Assembly (NCBI RefSeq): GCF_048263515.1
Contig: NZ_JBLXEC010000002.1
Location: 318,101 to 382,100 of the forward strand
From: Marinovum sp048263515
GTDB taxonomy: Bacteria > Pseudomonadota > Alphaproteobacteria > Rhodobacterales > Rhodobacteraceae
DNA: 64,000 nucleotides
Direction: 5' to 3'
Shown here: piece by piece, positions 1 through 8,145 of the stretch
Layout: the number at the start of each line of letters is the position of its first letter
Position numbering within the stretch: the first letter of the stretch is position 1
Notes under the pieces: generated by a model
Database searches by the model: none
The model's input: the letters and a program-made list of their open reading frames with translations, nothing else
Told to the model about the DNA's origin: nothing
Program-made: the position numbers and the translations under genes

Positions 1-674
1 ACCTGCTGAGCCGGCGCTACGTCGGTTTCATCCAGAACTCGCTGGTGCTGGCGGGCACGGCGGCGCTCTGCACCCTGACCGCGGCGATCGTGCTGGGCTA
101 TTTCCACCGCGCCTCGCGCAGCCCCGGGGCGCGCTGGGCTATCCATGCGGGCCGGCTGGGCTATGCGGTGCCGGGCGGGGTGATCGCGGTGGGGCTGATG
201 GTGCCGTTTGCCGCCTTCGACAATGCGCTCGACGCGGTGATGCGCGAATGGTTCGGAGTGTCGACAGGGCTGTTGTTCACCGGCTCGATCTGGGTGCTGG
301 TCTTTGCCTACATGATCCGCTTTATGGCCGCGGCCATCGGCGCCTACGAGGGCGGGCAGAGCGCGATCAACCCCAACCTCGACGCGGCCTCGCGGGTGCT
401 GGGGCAGTCCAGCTACGGGACGTTGCGGCGCATCCATCTGCCGATCCTGACGCCCTCGCTGCTGACCGCCTTGCTGATCGTCTTTGTCGACGTGATGAAG
501 GAATTGCCGGCGACGCTGATTCTGCGGCCTTTCAATTATGACACGCTGGCGGTGCAGGCGCACCGGCTGGCCTCTGACGAACGGCTGGAGGGCGCGGCCG
601 TGCCGAGCCTGGTGATCGTGGCGGTGGGGGTGCTGCCGGTGATCCTGCTGTGCCGTCGGGTGGGGCGGGAATAG
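1..674 (+). CDS. Fe(3+)-type ABC transporter permease, C-terminal part (5' end outside window)
   Basis: The reading frame is open from base 3 and gives 223 residues; the start lies upstream of the window. The protein is very hydrophobic, with several membrane spans. It carries the EAA-loop region of binding-protein-dependent permeases (ASRVLGQSSYGTLRRIHLP) followed by DVMKELPATLIL, a stretch characteristic of FbpB/SfuB-type ferric-iron permeases. It should form the inner-membrane channel of an iron(III) importer. The FbpA-like binding protein at 1117-2130 lies on the other strand and converges with it, so the two are not one operon although they are probably partners. The ATPase would have to lie outside the window. 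Family call is firm; the iron substrate is inferred from family. Confidence 0.85.
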   Translation, partial: LLSRRYVGFIQNSLVLAGTAALCTLTAAIVLGYFHRASRSPGARWAIHAGRLGYAVPGGVIAVGLMVPFAAFDNALDAVMREWFGVSTGLLFTGSIWVLVFAYMIRFMAAAIGAYEGGQSAINPNLDAASRVLGQSSYGTLRRIHLPILTPSLLTALLIVFVDVMKELPATLILRPFNYDTLAVQAHRLASDERLEGAAVPSLVIVAVGVLPVILLCRRVGRE

Positions 675-720
675 CGCCTTTCGTTGGTCTTCCGAGGGCC
701 CGGAATCAAGGCCGCAGGCC

Positions 721-1045
721 GCCGGGCCAGCGCCTGCCCGCCCCACCGGGCTGGCGCTTTGGCGGGCGTAGGCGTGTCGATCTGATCTATTGCGGACTTG
801 ACCGGGATAAAGCGCCGTCGAACTGGTGCGGCAGCGCCACCCCGCGGGCAAGCGCTGGCCCGGCTTGGCACCTCGCGGCCCGAACTGCGCCAAAGGCGCC
901 GGGCCAGCGGCGGCCCGCCCCCCCCGGGCTGCCGCTTTGGCCGACGCAAGCGAGTGTTCCGAGGTCTTCCTGACCTGGCCGGGATAAAGCGCTGCAGAAC
1001 TGGCGCAGCAGCGCCACCCCGCGGGCAGGCGCTGGCCCGGCTTGC
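721..1045. repeat. Two copies of a ~148-bp intergenic repeat, period 177 bp
   Basis: The gene-free stretch 675-1061 holds two copies of a compound unit, at about 721-868 and 898-1045. The right half (804-867 and 981-1044) is 64 bases with only six differences. The left half contains inverted GGGCCAGCG / CGGGCTGGCG-type arms and could fold as a hairpin. I see no convincing coding frame here. The copies are probably mobile or REP-like intergenic modules. Confidence 0.75.
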
Positions 1046-1061
1046 GCCTACAACCCACAAA

Positions 1062-1096
1062 CAAAAAACCCCGCCTGAGAAACAGGCGAGGCTTTC
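1062..1096 (-). terminator. Intrinsic terminator of the FbpA-like gene
   Basis: On the minus strand the sequence folds as CCTCGCCTG - TTTCT - CAGGCGGGG (nine pairs, one G-U). It is followed directly by a run of six T (A-run 1063-1068 on the plus strand). It lies about 20 bases past the stop codon of the minus-strand binding-protein gene. It may also stop the incoming plus-strand permease transcript. Confidence 0.85.
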
Positions 1097-1116
1097 CTCA
1101 TCCGAAGAGGCGGAGA

Positions 1117-2130
1117 TTACTCCCAGCCGACCTCGTTGAAGATCTTCTGAGCGGTCGGAATCTGGCCCGCCACGGCGCTCAGGTCGACGCTGTCGGGCTT
1201 GAAGAAGCCGAGCGAGGCCACCGAGGGGCTGATCGCCACGCCGGGCACTGCCGGGTATTCATCGTTGCCGGCCGAGAAATACTGCTGCGCCTGGTCGGAG
1301 GTCAGATACTCGAGGAACTTGATCGCGTTCTCGCGGTTCGGCGCGTTCACCGCGACACCGCCGCCGGACAGGTTCATGTGGGCGCCATTGCCGTTCTGGT
1401 CGGGGAAGACCCAGCCGAAGCTGTCGAGGTTCTCGCTGATGCCGCTGACCTCGGTGCGCACGGCGCGGGCGAAGTAATAGGTGTTGGAGACCGCGATCTC
1501 GCATTCACCCGAGGCAATGCCGCGCAGCTGGTCGGAATCGCCGCCCTGGGGATCGCGGGCAAAGTTGTTCTTCACCGCCTGCGCCCAGTCGCGCGCGGCC
1601 TCTTCGCCCTCGTGCTCGACGATGGCGGCCAGCAGGGTCTGCATGTAGGCGTTGGTCGAGGAACGGATGCAGACCATGCCCTCGTACTCCGGCTTGGCAA
1701 GATCGGCATAGGTCGCCGGCGGGTTTTCAACGTCGGCCTTGTCGTAGAAGATGATCCGCGAGCGCTGCGAGAAGCCGAACCACTGGTTGTCGGCATCCTG
1801 GAGATAGGCGGGCACACGCGCCTCAAGCACGTCGCTGTCGATCGACTGCAGCACGCCGGCGTCCTTGGCCCGGGCCAGACGCGAGGTGTCGACGGTCAGC
1901 AGAACGTCGGCGGGCGAGTTCGCGCCCTCGGCTTCCATCCGCGCGATCAGCTCGTCGGCATTGCCTTCGATGCGGTTGATGGTGATGCCGGTCTCCGCCT
2001 CGAAATCGGAATAGAGCCGTTCGTCGGTGTCATAGTGACGCGAGGAATAGAGGTTGAGCTCGCCTTCGGCAAAGGCTGCACCGGCGCCAAGGGTCAGGGC
2101 AAGGATCGAGGTGACTGCGGTGTGCCGCAT
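1117..2130 (-). CDS. Fe(3+) ABC transporter periplasmic substrate-binding protein (FbpA/AfuA type)
   Basis: The protein has 337 residues. I chose the ATG at 2130 over the one at 2142 because a GGAG ribosome site sits just before it. The resulting N-terminus is a clean signal peptide with cleavage after AFA (about residue 21). The mature protein begins EGELNLYSSRHY, the usual opening of ferric-iron binding proteins, and contains SNTYYFARAV, whose adjacent tyrosines match the iron-ligating pair of FbpA. It should capture iron(III) in the periplasm for the permease at the window start. A perfect palindrome lies 16 bases upstream of the start (2146-2160). A strong terminator follows the gene. Confidence 0.9.
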   Translation of the reverse strand: MRHTAVTSILALTLGAGAAFAEGELNLYSSRHYDTDERLYSDFEAETGITINRIEGNADELIARMEAEGANSPADVLLTVDTSRLARAKDAGVLQSIDSDVLEARVPAYLQDADNQWFGFSQRSRIIFYDKADVENPPATYADLAKPEYEGMVCIRSSTNAYMQTLLAAIVEHEGEEAARDWAQAVKNNFARDPQGGDSDQLRGIASGECEIAVSNTYYFARAVRTEVSGISENLDSFGWVFPDQNGNGAHMNLSGGGVAVNAPNRENAIKFLEYLTSDQAQQYFSAGNDEYPAVPGVAISPSVASLGFFKPDSVDLSAVAGQIPTAQKIFNEVGWE

Positions 2131-2145
2131 CTGTATCTCCATGGG

Positions 2146-2160
2146 TTAGTATCTTACTAA
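2146..2160. promoter_or_regulatory. Palindrome upstream of the iron-binding-protein gene, possible iron-responsive operator
   Basis: TTAGTA-TCT-TACTAA is a perfect 6-3-6 inverted repeat beginning 16 bases before the start codon. Its TTAG...CTAA ends resemble the Irr/ICE-type operators of alphaproteobacterial iron genes. Regulator identity is inferred; only the palindrome and its position are seen. Confidence 0.45.
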
Positions 2161-2298
2161 AAGCATCGGTAATTGATCCGCCGTGGGGCTGCAAGGTATA
2201 TCCGACAAAAAAAATCGGAATATAGCGCAGCGCGCCTCGGCTGGACTTCGCCGGTCGTGCACGCCAGAAGATGCACGTAAAACAAGGGCAGGGCGGAC

Positions 2299-2895
2299 AT
2301 GCAGGCGGTACTGGCAGGATTTGCACTCGGGTTTTCCCTGATTCTCGCCATCGGGGCGCAGAATGCCTTTGTGCTGCGTCAGGGGCTCAAGGGGCTGCAC
2401 GTGCTGCCGGTGGTGCTGACCTGTGCGCTCAGCGATGCGCTGCTGATCGCCGCCGGCGTGGCGGGCTTCGGCGCCCTGGCCGAGGCTGTGCCGCTGTTCG
2501 AGACGGTGATGCGCTGGGGCGGGGCGGCTTTCCTGATCTGGTACGGGCTGCGCAACTTCCGCGCGGCATTTGCCGGCGGCGAGGCGCTGGCCGACAAGGG
2601 CGACAGTACGCAGGACCTGCGCGCGGCGGTGCTGACCTGCCTCGCGCTGACCTGGCTCAACCCGCATGTCTACCTGGATACCGTGGTCCTTCTGGGCTCG
2701 ATCTCGGCGCAATATTACAACCGTCTGGCCTTTGCCTTGGGGGCGATGAGCGCCTCCTTCGTCTTTTTCTTTTCGCTGGGCTTCGGCGCGCGGCTGCTCA
2801 GGCCGCTGTTCACCTCGGCCCGGGCCTGGCAGATCCTCGACGTGGTGGTCGGGCTGACGATGTGGGCGATTGCGGCAAAACTCATTCTGGGATAA
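2299..2895 (+). CDS. LysE/ArgO-family basic amino acid exporter
   Basis: The protein has 198 residues, the normal LysE/ArgO size, with about five to six hydrophobic spans. The N-terminus contains GFSLILAIGAQNAFVLRQGL, the family signature that distinguishes the LysE/ArgO branch from the RhtB branch. Expected role: export of lysine, arginine or related amino acids across the inner membrane. The usual LysG/ArgP-type LysR activator is not next to it; the divergent neighbour is the iron-binding protein. The next gene (2942) follows after 46 bases in the same direction and could be co-transcribed. Substrate is inferred from family only. Confidence 0.88.
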   Translation: MQAVLAGFALGFSLILAIGAQNAFVLRQGLKGLHVLPVVLTCALSDALLIAAGVAGFGALAEAVPLFETVMRWGGAAFLIWYGLRNFRAAFAGGEALADKGDSTQDLRAAVLTCLALTWLNPHVYLDTVVLLGSISAQYYNRLAFALGAMSASFVFFFSLGFGARLLRPLFTSARAWQILDVVVGLTMWAIAAKLILG

Positions 2896-2941
2896 CGCGG
2901 CGGGCCTTGCACATCGTCCCCCTTCGCGGCTTGATGCGCGG

Positions 2942-3844
2942 ATGAGCCAAGCCCAACCTTTCCTCCTGCGCGGGGTTTTCTGGATGCTGGTCACGGGGCT
3001 GTGCTTCGTGGCGGTGACGGCGCTGGTGAAATACCTCGACAATGCGGTGCCGGCGGCAGAGGCGGCCTTTCTGCGCTATGTGCTGGGGCTGGTCTTCTTC
3101 CTGCCGATGGGGCGGACGCTGCTGGCAACCGAGATGTCGGCGCGGCACTGGCGGCTGTTCGGCGCGCGCGGGGTGGTGCATTCGGTCGGCGTGATCCTGT
3201 GGTTCTACGCCATGACGCGCATCCCGATGGCCGAGGTCACGGCGATGAACTACCTCTCGCCGGTCTATGTCACCCTCGGCGCGGCGCTGTTTCTGGGGGA
3301 AAAGCTGGCGATGCGGCGGATCCTCGCGGTCTGTGCGGCGCTGCTCGGCGCGGTGATCATCCTGCGGCCGGGCTTCCGCGAGGTGAACCCCGGCCATCTC
3401 GCGATGCTGGCGACGGCGGTGCTGTTTGCCTGCTCCTACCTGCTGGCCAAGATCGTGGCGGACGAGGTTTCGGCCACGCTGGTGGTCCTGATGCTCTCGG
3501 TCACGGTCACTTTGGGGCTCGCGCCCTTTGCCTTTGCGGTCTGGGTCACCCCCGATCTCTGGGTGCTTGCGGTCTGTTTCGGCGTCGCCTGTTTCGCCAC
3601 CGGCGGGCATTTCGCCATGACGCTGGCCTTTCGCGCGGCGCCGCTGACGCTGACCCAGCCGGTGACCTTTCTGCAGCTGATCTGGGCGGTGAGCCTCGGT
3701 GCGGTGATGTTCGGCGAACCGGTCGATCCGGTGGTGGTGCTGGGCGGCGGGGTGATCCTCGGCTCGGTGGTCTTTCTCACCCTGCGCGAGGCGCAGCTCA
3801 AACGCCGGGCGGTAACGCCGGGCGTGCATGCGCCCAAGGGCTAG
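2942..3844 (+). CDS. DMT-superfamily transporter with two EamA domains
   Basis: The protein has 300 residues when started at MSQAQPF. That start puts the first membrane span close to the N-terminus, as in the family; a longer upstream in-frame extension lacks family character. About ten hydrophobic segments are arranged as two EamA repeats. The first repeat contains YAMTRIPMAEVTAMNYLSPV, the typical mid-protein EamA segment. The family exports a wide range of small metabolites, so the substrate cannot be told. It is followed by the convergent XRE gene after only two bases. Confidence 0.88.
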   Translation: MSQAQPFLLRGVFWMLVTGLCFVAVTALVKYLDNAVPAAEAAFLRYVLGLVFFLPMGRTLLATEMSARHWRLFGARGVVHSVGVILWFYAMTRIPMAEVTAMNYLSPVYVTLGAALFLGEKLAMRRILAVCAALLGAVIILRPGFREVNPGHLAMLATAVLFACSYLLAKIVADEVSATLVVLMLSVTVTLGLAPFAFAVWVTPDLWVLAVCFGVACFATGGHFAMTLAFRAAPLTLTQPVTFLQLIWAVSLGAVMFGEPVDPVVVLGGGVILGSVVFLTLREAQLKRRAVTPGVHAPKG

Positions 3845-3846
3845 GC

Positions 3847-4704
3847 TCACATCCCCTGCAGCAGGGTCTCGACATGATCGCCAAGATCGCGGGCGGGCAC
3901 GGTCGCCTCGCGCACCAGATTGTCGAAATGCCGGGTCATGACGCGCACCCGCTCGGTATCGCGAAAGGCCAGGTAGTGACTGCCAAGATAGATCACCGCC
4001 TGCAGCGGGCCAAAGATCGTCAGGGGCGCGGAATAAAGCCGCCGGGCGTCGTAGAGACAGAGGCGCATCCGCGGATAGAGCTGTTCGGCCAGCGATTGCA
4101 GCCGCTCGAGCTGGCTTTGCCGCGCATCGCGGGGCAGGCCGGCGTAATAGCCGCTGCCCTCGGCAAAGCTCGCCAGCTCATAGAGCGGCAGGCAGATCTC
4201 GTAGTCCGAGGCCGATGAACGCATCCAGTTCAGCCGTTCCTCCGACGCATTGATCGCCTGTTCGGCCGAGCGGCCGAGGTGCGGCGTGTACTCCCAGTCA
4301 AGCACCTCGCGGGTCTTGAGCATGTCGGGCAGGGCGGGGGGCACGTAGCGGATCTTGTAGCCGTCGGCCTCGAGATGCCAGGTGAAGATCTGCTGGTCGA
4401 CCAGCGCACGCGGCGCGGCGGTGATGCGAAAGGCGGCGGCGACAATGCGCGCCGCGCTCTCCGGCCGGTCCGACAGGCCCAGCAGCCAGTCCGACGACAC
4501 CCCCAGCGCGCGGGCGCATTCCGCCACCACCTGTCCATTGGGCAACCGCGCGCCGCTGCCTGACAGAAGCTGCGAGACGGTCGAGCGGTCGACGCCGATA
4601 TCGCGGGCCAGCGCGCTCTGGTTGGTGCCGGCCTCGGCCATCGCCTCGGCCACGCGGCTGCGAAAGGTCTCGGCTCGCACACGCTTGTCGGTTTTTGCCA
4701 TCAT
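3847..4704 (-). CDS. XRE-family transcriptional regulator with C-terminal sensor-like domain
   Basis: The protein has 285 residues, starting at one of two adjacent ATGs (4704/4701). The helix-turn-helix lies at about residues 25-50 (QSALARDIGVDRSTVSQLLSG). A C-terminal region of about 200 residues has no motif I can name. It may bind a ligand or mediate dimerisation, as in other XRE proteins of this length. A palindrome GTGAT-AATA-ATCAC begins four bases upstream of the start, a classic place for an autoregulatory operator. The divergent neighbour is the small membrane protein at 4799. Target genes are unknown. Confidence 0.82.
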   Translation of the reverse strand: MMAKTDKRVRAETFRSRVAEAMAEAGTNQSALARDIGVDRSTVSQLLSGSGARLPNGQVVAECARALGVSSDWLLGLSDRPESAARIVAAAFRITAAPRALVDQQIFTWHLEADGYKIRYVPPALPDMLKTREVLDWEYTPHLGRSAEQAINASEERLNWMRSSASDYEICLPLYELASFAEGSGYYAGLPRDARQSQLERLQSLAEQLYPRMRLCLYDARRLYSAPLTIFGPLQAVIYLGSHYLAFRDTERVRVMTRHFDNLVREATVPARDLGDHVETLLQGM

Positions 4705-4707
4705 GTG

Positions 4708-4721
4708 GTGATAATAATCAC
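4708..4721. promoter_or_regulatory. Palindrome at the start of the XRE gene, likely its own operator
   Basis: GTGAT-AATA-ATCAC is an inverted repeat with 5-base arms, four bases upstream of the XRE start and between two divergent genes. Binding there would block XRE expression and could also affect the divergent DUF2061 gene. The assignment to XRE is by position. Confidence 0.45.
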
Positions 4722-4798
4722 GTTTGCGGGATTTTGTTAACTGTATTCCGAATGTCGCAACAGGCGCGACAGGCGTATCCCGGGGGCATCTCAATGAC

Positions 4799-5047
4799 AT
4801 GGAGGCAACCTTGGAAACGCGCGAACGCACGATCGTCAAAGGATTGATCTGGATTTTCATGGGATTGGTGGTGATGAGCCTCGTGGGGCTGCTTTTCACC
4901 GGGTCCATGGCCGTGGGCGGCACCATGGCGCTGGTAAATTCGCTCATCGGCTTCGTGAACTACGTGCTCTACGAACGGTTCTGGGCCAAGGTGACCTGGG
5001 GCCGCCAGAATGATCTCAATCCGTCAGGGGCGCGCCGCGCAGCCTGA
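4799..5047 (+). CDS. DUF2061-family small membrane protein
   Basis: The protein has 82 residues from the ATG at 4799. A TTG at 4811 is better placed after a GGAGG ribosome site (4801-4805) and may be the true start (78 residues). It contains two hydrophobic spans and the ending NYVLYERFWAKVTWGR, which is typical of DUF2061. Function is unknown; the family is small, inner-membrane and widespread. Its 3' end overlaps the convergent Nudix gene by 32 bases. It lies divergent from the XRE regulator. Confidence 0.72.
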   Translation: MEATLETRERTIVKGLIWIFMGLVVMSLVGLLFTGSMAVGGTMALVNSLIGFVNYVLYERFWAKVTWGRQNDLNPSGARRAA

Positions 5048-5714
5048 GAAACAGGCTCTCTTCGTCATCGTTGCGGAAAAAAGGCACCGAGGCCGGCGGC
5101 GCCGGGTCCTCGACCCGCGCGGCCACCTCGGCCAGCACCACCTCGGTGATGAAGGGCAGGTCGAGCGCGCGCACCTCGTCGAGCGCCACCCAGTGCAGGT
5201 GGCTGAGCTCGTCGCAGGCGGCCGAGAAATCATCCGGGTCCGAGGCCAGCTCGGCCGCGTCGATAAGGAAGAAGCGCGCGTCGAACCGCCGGGGCCGGCC
5301 CGGCGGGGTGATGGCGCGAAAGACGAATTGCAGCGGCGCGGCGTCGGGCAGCAGCCCGAGATTGGCAAAGCCCTGCCAGTCGTCGGGCACCGCCCCGGGC
5401 CAGTGACCGCGCTGGCCCAGAAGCTGGCCGGTCTCTTCCCAGAGCTCGCGAATCGCGGCGGCGGCAATCGCGTGGCTGCGATCCTCGGCGCAATCCTCGC
5501 GCAGCCGCTCGGCGCAGGGCAGGGGCATCGGACGGGCCAGCGGTACGCGCGCGTCGTCGGCATCCACCGCGCCGCCGGGAAAGACGAACTTGTTGGGCAT
5601 GAAGGCCGCCGCCGCACCGCGCTGTCCCATCAGGATGCGTGGCCGGGTCGCCCTGTCCCGCACGACGATCACCGTCGCCGCGTCACGTACCTTGGTCTTG
5701 TCGATGCTGCTCAT
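5016..5714 (-). CDS. Nudix hydrolase with an interrupted Nudix box
   Basis: The protein has 232 residues. The two halves of the Nudix signature are visible: FVFPGGAVDAD at residues 43-53 and AAIRELWEETGQLLG at 86-100, the latter with the metal-binding RE..EE.G pattern. About 40 residues separate the GG from the RE, against roughly 14 in a standard box. This layout is seen in a subset of alphaproteobacterial and NUDT19-like members. It probably cleaves a nucleoside-diphosphate-linked compound, possibly a CoA ester. It follows the DUF983 gene by ten bases, so the two are probably one transcript. Confidence 0.85.
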   Translation of the reverse strand: MSSIDKTKVRDAATVIVVRDRATRPRILMGQRGAAAAFMPNKFVFPGGAVDADDARVPLARPMPLPCAERLREDCAEDRSHAIAAAAIRELWEETGQLLGQRGHWPGAVPDDWQGFANLGLLPDAAPLQFVFRAITPPGRPRRFDARFFLIDAAELASDPDDFSAACDELSHLHWVALDEVRALDLPFITEVVLAEVAARVEDPAPPASVPFFRNDDEESLFLRLRGAPLTD

Positions 5715-5724
5715 CCTACCCCCG

Positions 5725-6177
5725 TCAGGGGCGCGGCGCGTCCGGTTTTCCGAAACCGTGCATCCGGCGCGCCCATTGAAATGCCACGATCACACCCTTG
5801 AGCCTCGGAAGAAGATATAGCGAGAGCGCAATCGTGCCAACGCCAAATATGGTGAAGAGCACCAGCGGCTCGGGCCGCCATGTGGTAAAGACCCAAAGAA
5901 GCATCGGCGCCAGCAGGTGACCGACGATCAGGATGGTCAGATAGGCCGGGCCGTCATCGGCGCGGTGATGGTGCAGCTCCTGCCGGCAGACCGGGCAGGC
6001 ATCCCGCACCTTGAGATAGCCCGACAGCATCGGACCGCTGCCGCAATTCGGGCATTTGCGCCGCCAGCCCTTCCAGAGGGCGGGATAGAGCTCACGCTCG
6101 CCGGCCTTGGCCGTTTTCATCGGCCGCACATCCACTGCTTCGACCACATCGTGGTCGGAGAACTGATAGTTTTTCAT
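5725..6177 (-). CDS. DUF983-family zinc-ribbon membrane protein
   Basis: The protein has 150 residues from the ATG at 6177, which is preceded by a good ribosome site (GAGGTGGTGACG). A four-cysteine zinc ribbon (CPNCGSG at 42-48, CPVC at 61-64) is followed by two hydrophobic spans, the family layout. The function of DUF983 is not established. It is first in a probable two-gene unit with the Nudix hydrolase. The 218-base gap upstream separates it from the divergent EF-hand gene and should hold promoters for both. Confidence 0.85.
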   Translation of the reverse strand: MKNYQFSDHDVVEAVDVRPMKTAKAGERELYPALWKGWRRKCPNCGSGPMLSGYLKVRDACPVCRQELHHHRADDGPAYLTILIVGHLLAPMLLWVFTTWRPEPLVLFTIFGVGTIALSLYLLPRLKGVIVAFQWARRMHGFGKPDAPRP

Positions 6178-6395
6178 CGTCACCACCTCGCTAACCCCAC
6201 TGAGAGTATGGGGCTTCGCAGGGAAAAAACATCCGACAAAGCGCCCTTGCGTCGGGATGTCGCGCGAGTGCTCACGCAGCCGTGACCGAGAAAAATTCGG
6301 GACGGGCGACGGAAGCCCGGAGCTGGCCCGTTTGAGGTTCAGATCGCGGCGGAAACGACCACCGCATCTCAAGCAGGAAACCGAAAGGACCTAAC

Positions 6396-7010
6396 ATGAG
6401 CAAGACACGCAACACTCTCGTCGGCACCGCCCTGGTGGCCGCCATCGCCCTCAGCCTTCCCGCAACCAGCGCCCTGGCCAAGGGTGGCATGGGCGGCATG
6501 GGCGGCGGCGCTGCCCTGCAGTTCGAGCACTTCGACCAGAACGGCGACGGCAGCCTGACCCGCGAAGAGATGCAGGATGTCCGCAAGGCGCATTTCAACA
6601 TGGTCGACACCAATGGTGACGGCGAGTTGAGCGCTGACGAGCTGAAGGCCGGCGCCGATGCCCGCCGCGAGGCCCGCTTTGCCCGCATGGTCGAACGTCT
6701 CGACACCGACGGCAATGGCACCATCAGCGCCGCCGAAATGGAGGCCGGCAAGGACGGCATGCGCAAGGGCGGCAAGATGGGCAAGGACCACGCCCGTGAC
6801 GGCAAGGCCCGCGGCGACAAGGAGCATGCCGGCAAGGACCGCGGCGGCAAGCGCGGCGACGACACCCGCCAGGGCCGTGGCGATGACCGCTTCGACCGGA
6901 TGTTCGCGCTGATCGACACCGATGGTGACGGCGCCGTGTCGAAGGCCGAGTTCGACAGCGCCAAGGAACGCCTGGCCAACCGTCGTGGCGCGGCCCCTGC
7001 CGAGAACTGA
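6396..7010 (+). CDS. Secreted EF-hand calcium-binding protein
   Basis: The protein has 204 residues. The N-terminal signal peptide ends near ALA (residue 28). Four EF-hand loops begin at about D47 (DQNGDGSLTREE), D71 (DTNGDGELSADE), D103 (DTDGNGTISAAE) and D175 (DTDGDGAVSKAE). Between the third and fourth loops is a lysine/glycine/aspartate-rich, probably disordered stretch of about 50 residues. It should bind calcium in the periplasm or outside. It lies directly before the ECF sigma factor and metal-sensor genes in the same direction, suggesting a common signalling or regulon role. Confidence 0.88.
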   Translation: MSKTRNTLVGTALVAAIALSLPATSALAKGGMGGMGGGAALQFEHFDQNGDGSLTREEMQDVRKAHFNMVDTNGDGELSADELKAGADARREARFARMVERLDTDGNGTISAAEMEAGKDGMRKGGKMGKDHARDGKARGDKEHAGKDRGGKRGDDTRQGRGDDRFDRMFALIDTDGDGAVSKAEFDSAKERLANRRGAAPAEN

Positions 7011-7173
7011 TACCGCACACGGGAGAGGGCTCTCATCCCTTTGCTCTCTCCCGTTTCCTGCCTCTCCCTGCCCTGCGCGGGGGGAGGCGACAGAACCACA
7101 GCAGGGATGCCGCCAGGGGGCAGGCGCGATCAGCCGGTTCCCAAGCGCGACAAAAGGATTTAGGCCGCGGTAC

Positions 7174-7767
7174 ATGGACATGGCGCTCGACGCAACGGAC
7201 GAGATCAGTGACGAAGCCCTGCTGGTGCTCTACGCCAATGGCGACGGGCCGGCGGCGCGTGCGCTGACGTTGCGGCTGACGCCGCGGGCCTATGCCCAGG
7301 CTTTCCGCATGCTGGGCGACGGCGCCGAGGCCGAGGACGTGACCCAGGAGGCGCTGATGCGCCTGTGGAAGATCGCCCCGGACTGGCGGCAGGGCGAGGC
7401 GCAGGTCTCGACCTGGCTCTGGCGGGTGGTGGCGAACCTCGCCACCGACCGGCTGCGCCGGCGGCGGCGGATCGCACCGCTGGAAGATGCTGGCGACCCG
7501 GTGGACGAGGCCGGCGATGCGCCGGCGCAGATGCAGGCCGCGGCGCGCCGTGCCGCCTTGGCCGACGCCCTGGCCGCGCTGCCCGAGCGGCAGCGCCGGG
7601 CGGTGGAACTGAGGCATTTCGAGGGGTTGGGCAACCCCGAGATCGCCGCCATACTTGAGATCAGCGTCGAGGCCGTCGAAAGCCTCACCGCGCGAGGCAA
7701 GCGGGCCCTGGCCCGCGCGCTGGAGGGCCGCAAGGCAGAACTGGGGTACACCGATGACGAGGTCTGA
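7174..7767 (+). CDS. ECF-type RNA polymerase sigma factor
   Basis: The protein has 197 residues from the ATG at 7174. Region 2 is visible around GDGAEAEDVTQEALMRLWK, followed by a tryptophan-containing segment. Region 4 is ALPERQRRAVELRHFEGLGN plus a helix-turn-helix. It should redirect RNA polymerase to a stress regulon. The next two genes follow with almost no gap and encode a single-span protein and a periplasmic sensor-like protein. That arrangement is expected for a sigma factor held by a membrane anti-sigma complex. I see no clear self-promoter in the 163-base gap before it. Confidence 0.9.
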   Translation: MDMALDATDEISDEALLVLYANGDGPAARALTLRLTPRAYAQAFRMLGDGAEAEDVTQEALMRLWKIAPDWRQGEAQVSTWLWRVVANLATDRLRRRRRIAPLEDAGDPVDEAGDAPAQMQAAARRAALADALAALPERQRRAVELRHFEGLGNPEIAAILEISVEAVESLTARGKRALARALEGRKAELGYTDDEV

Positions 7768-7771
7768 CAAC

Positions 7772-8143
7772 ATGGGCGATGACGCCTTCCTCGATGCGCT
7801 GCTGGACACCGAGCGGCAGGCCCGCAAGGGCCGCGACCCCGAGGTGCCGCCAGAGCTGCTGGCGCGGGTGCTGGCGGATGCCGAGAGCGTGCAGGCCGGC
7901 TTTGCCCCCGCCGCGCTGCCAGAGCGGGCGGCTGCGAAACGCCCCGGCCTGCTGGCGCAGCTGGGCGCGGCGCTGGGCGGCTGGCCGGCCTTTGCCGGGC
8001 TGGCGGCGGCCTCGGTCTGCGGTCTCTGGATCGGCATCAGCCCGCCCGAAAGCCTCAGCGACACGGCCTCGATCTACTACGGCGACGAGACGGCGCTTTA
8101 TGACCCGATCTCGGGCTTCGACTTCATGGTGGGAGAAAGCTGA
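7772..8143 (+). CDS. Small single-span membrane protein, probable anti-sigma partner
   Basis: The protein has 123 residues from the ATG at 7772, which has a GAGG site 9 bases before it. An ATG at 7754 in the same frame overlaps the sigma gene and is the alternative start. The N-terminal half is charged and cytoplasmic-looking (DDAFLDALLDTERQARKG). One hydrophobic span (GWPAFAGLAAASVCGLWIG) precedes a short acidic tail. I recognise no catalytic domain. Position between the sigma factor and the periplasmic sensor, and this topology, suggest it holds the sigma factor at the membrane. That is inference from context. Confidence 0.7.
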   Translation: MGDDAFLDALLDTERQARKGRDPEVPPELLARVLADAESVQAGFAPAALPERAAAKRPGLLAQLGAALGGWPAFAGLAAASVCGLWIGISPPESLSDTASIYYGDETALYDPISGFDFMVGES

Positions 8144-8145
8144 CC

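Noticed and set aside
2870..2941. N-terminal extension of the EamA transporter
   Set aside because: It adds a hydrophilic stretch before the first span not expected in the family and overlaps the LysE stop region.
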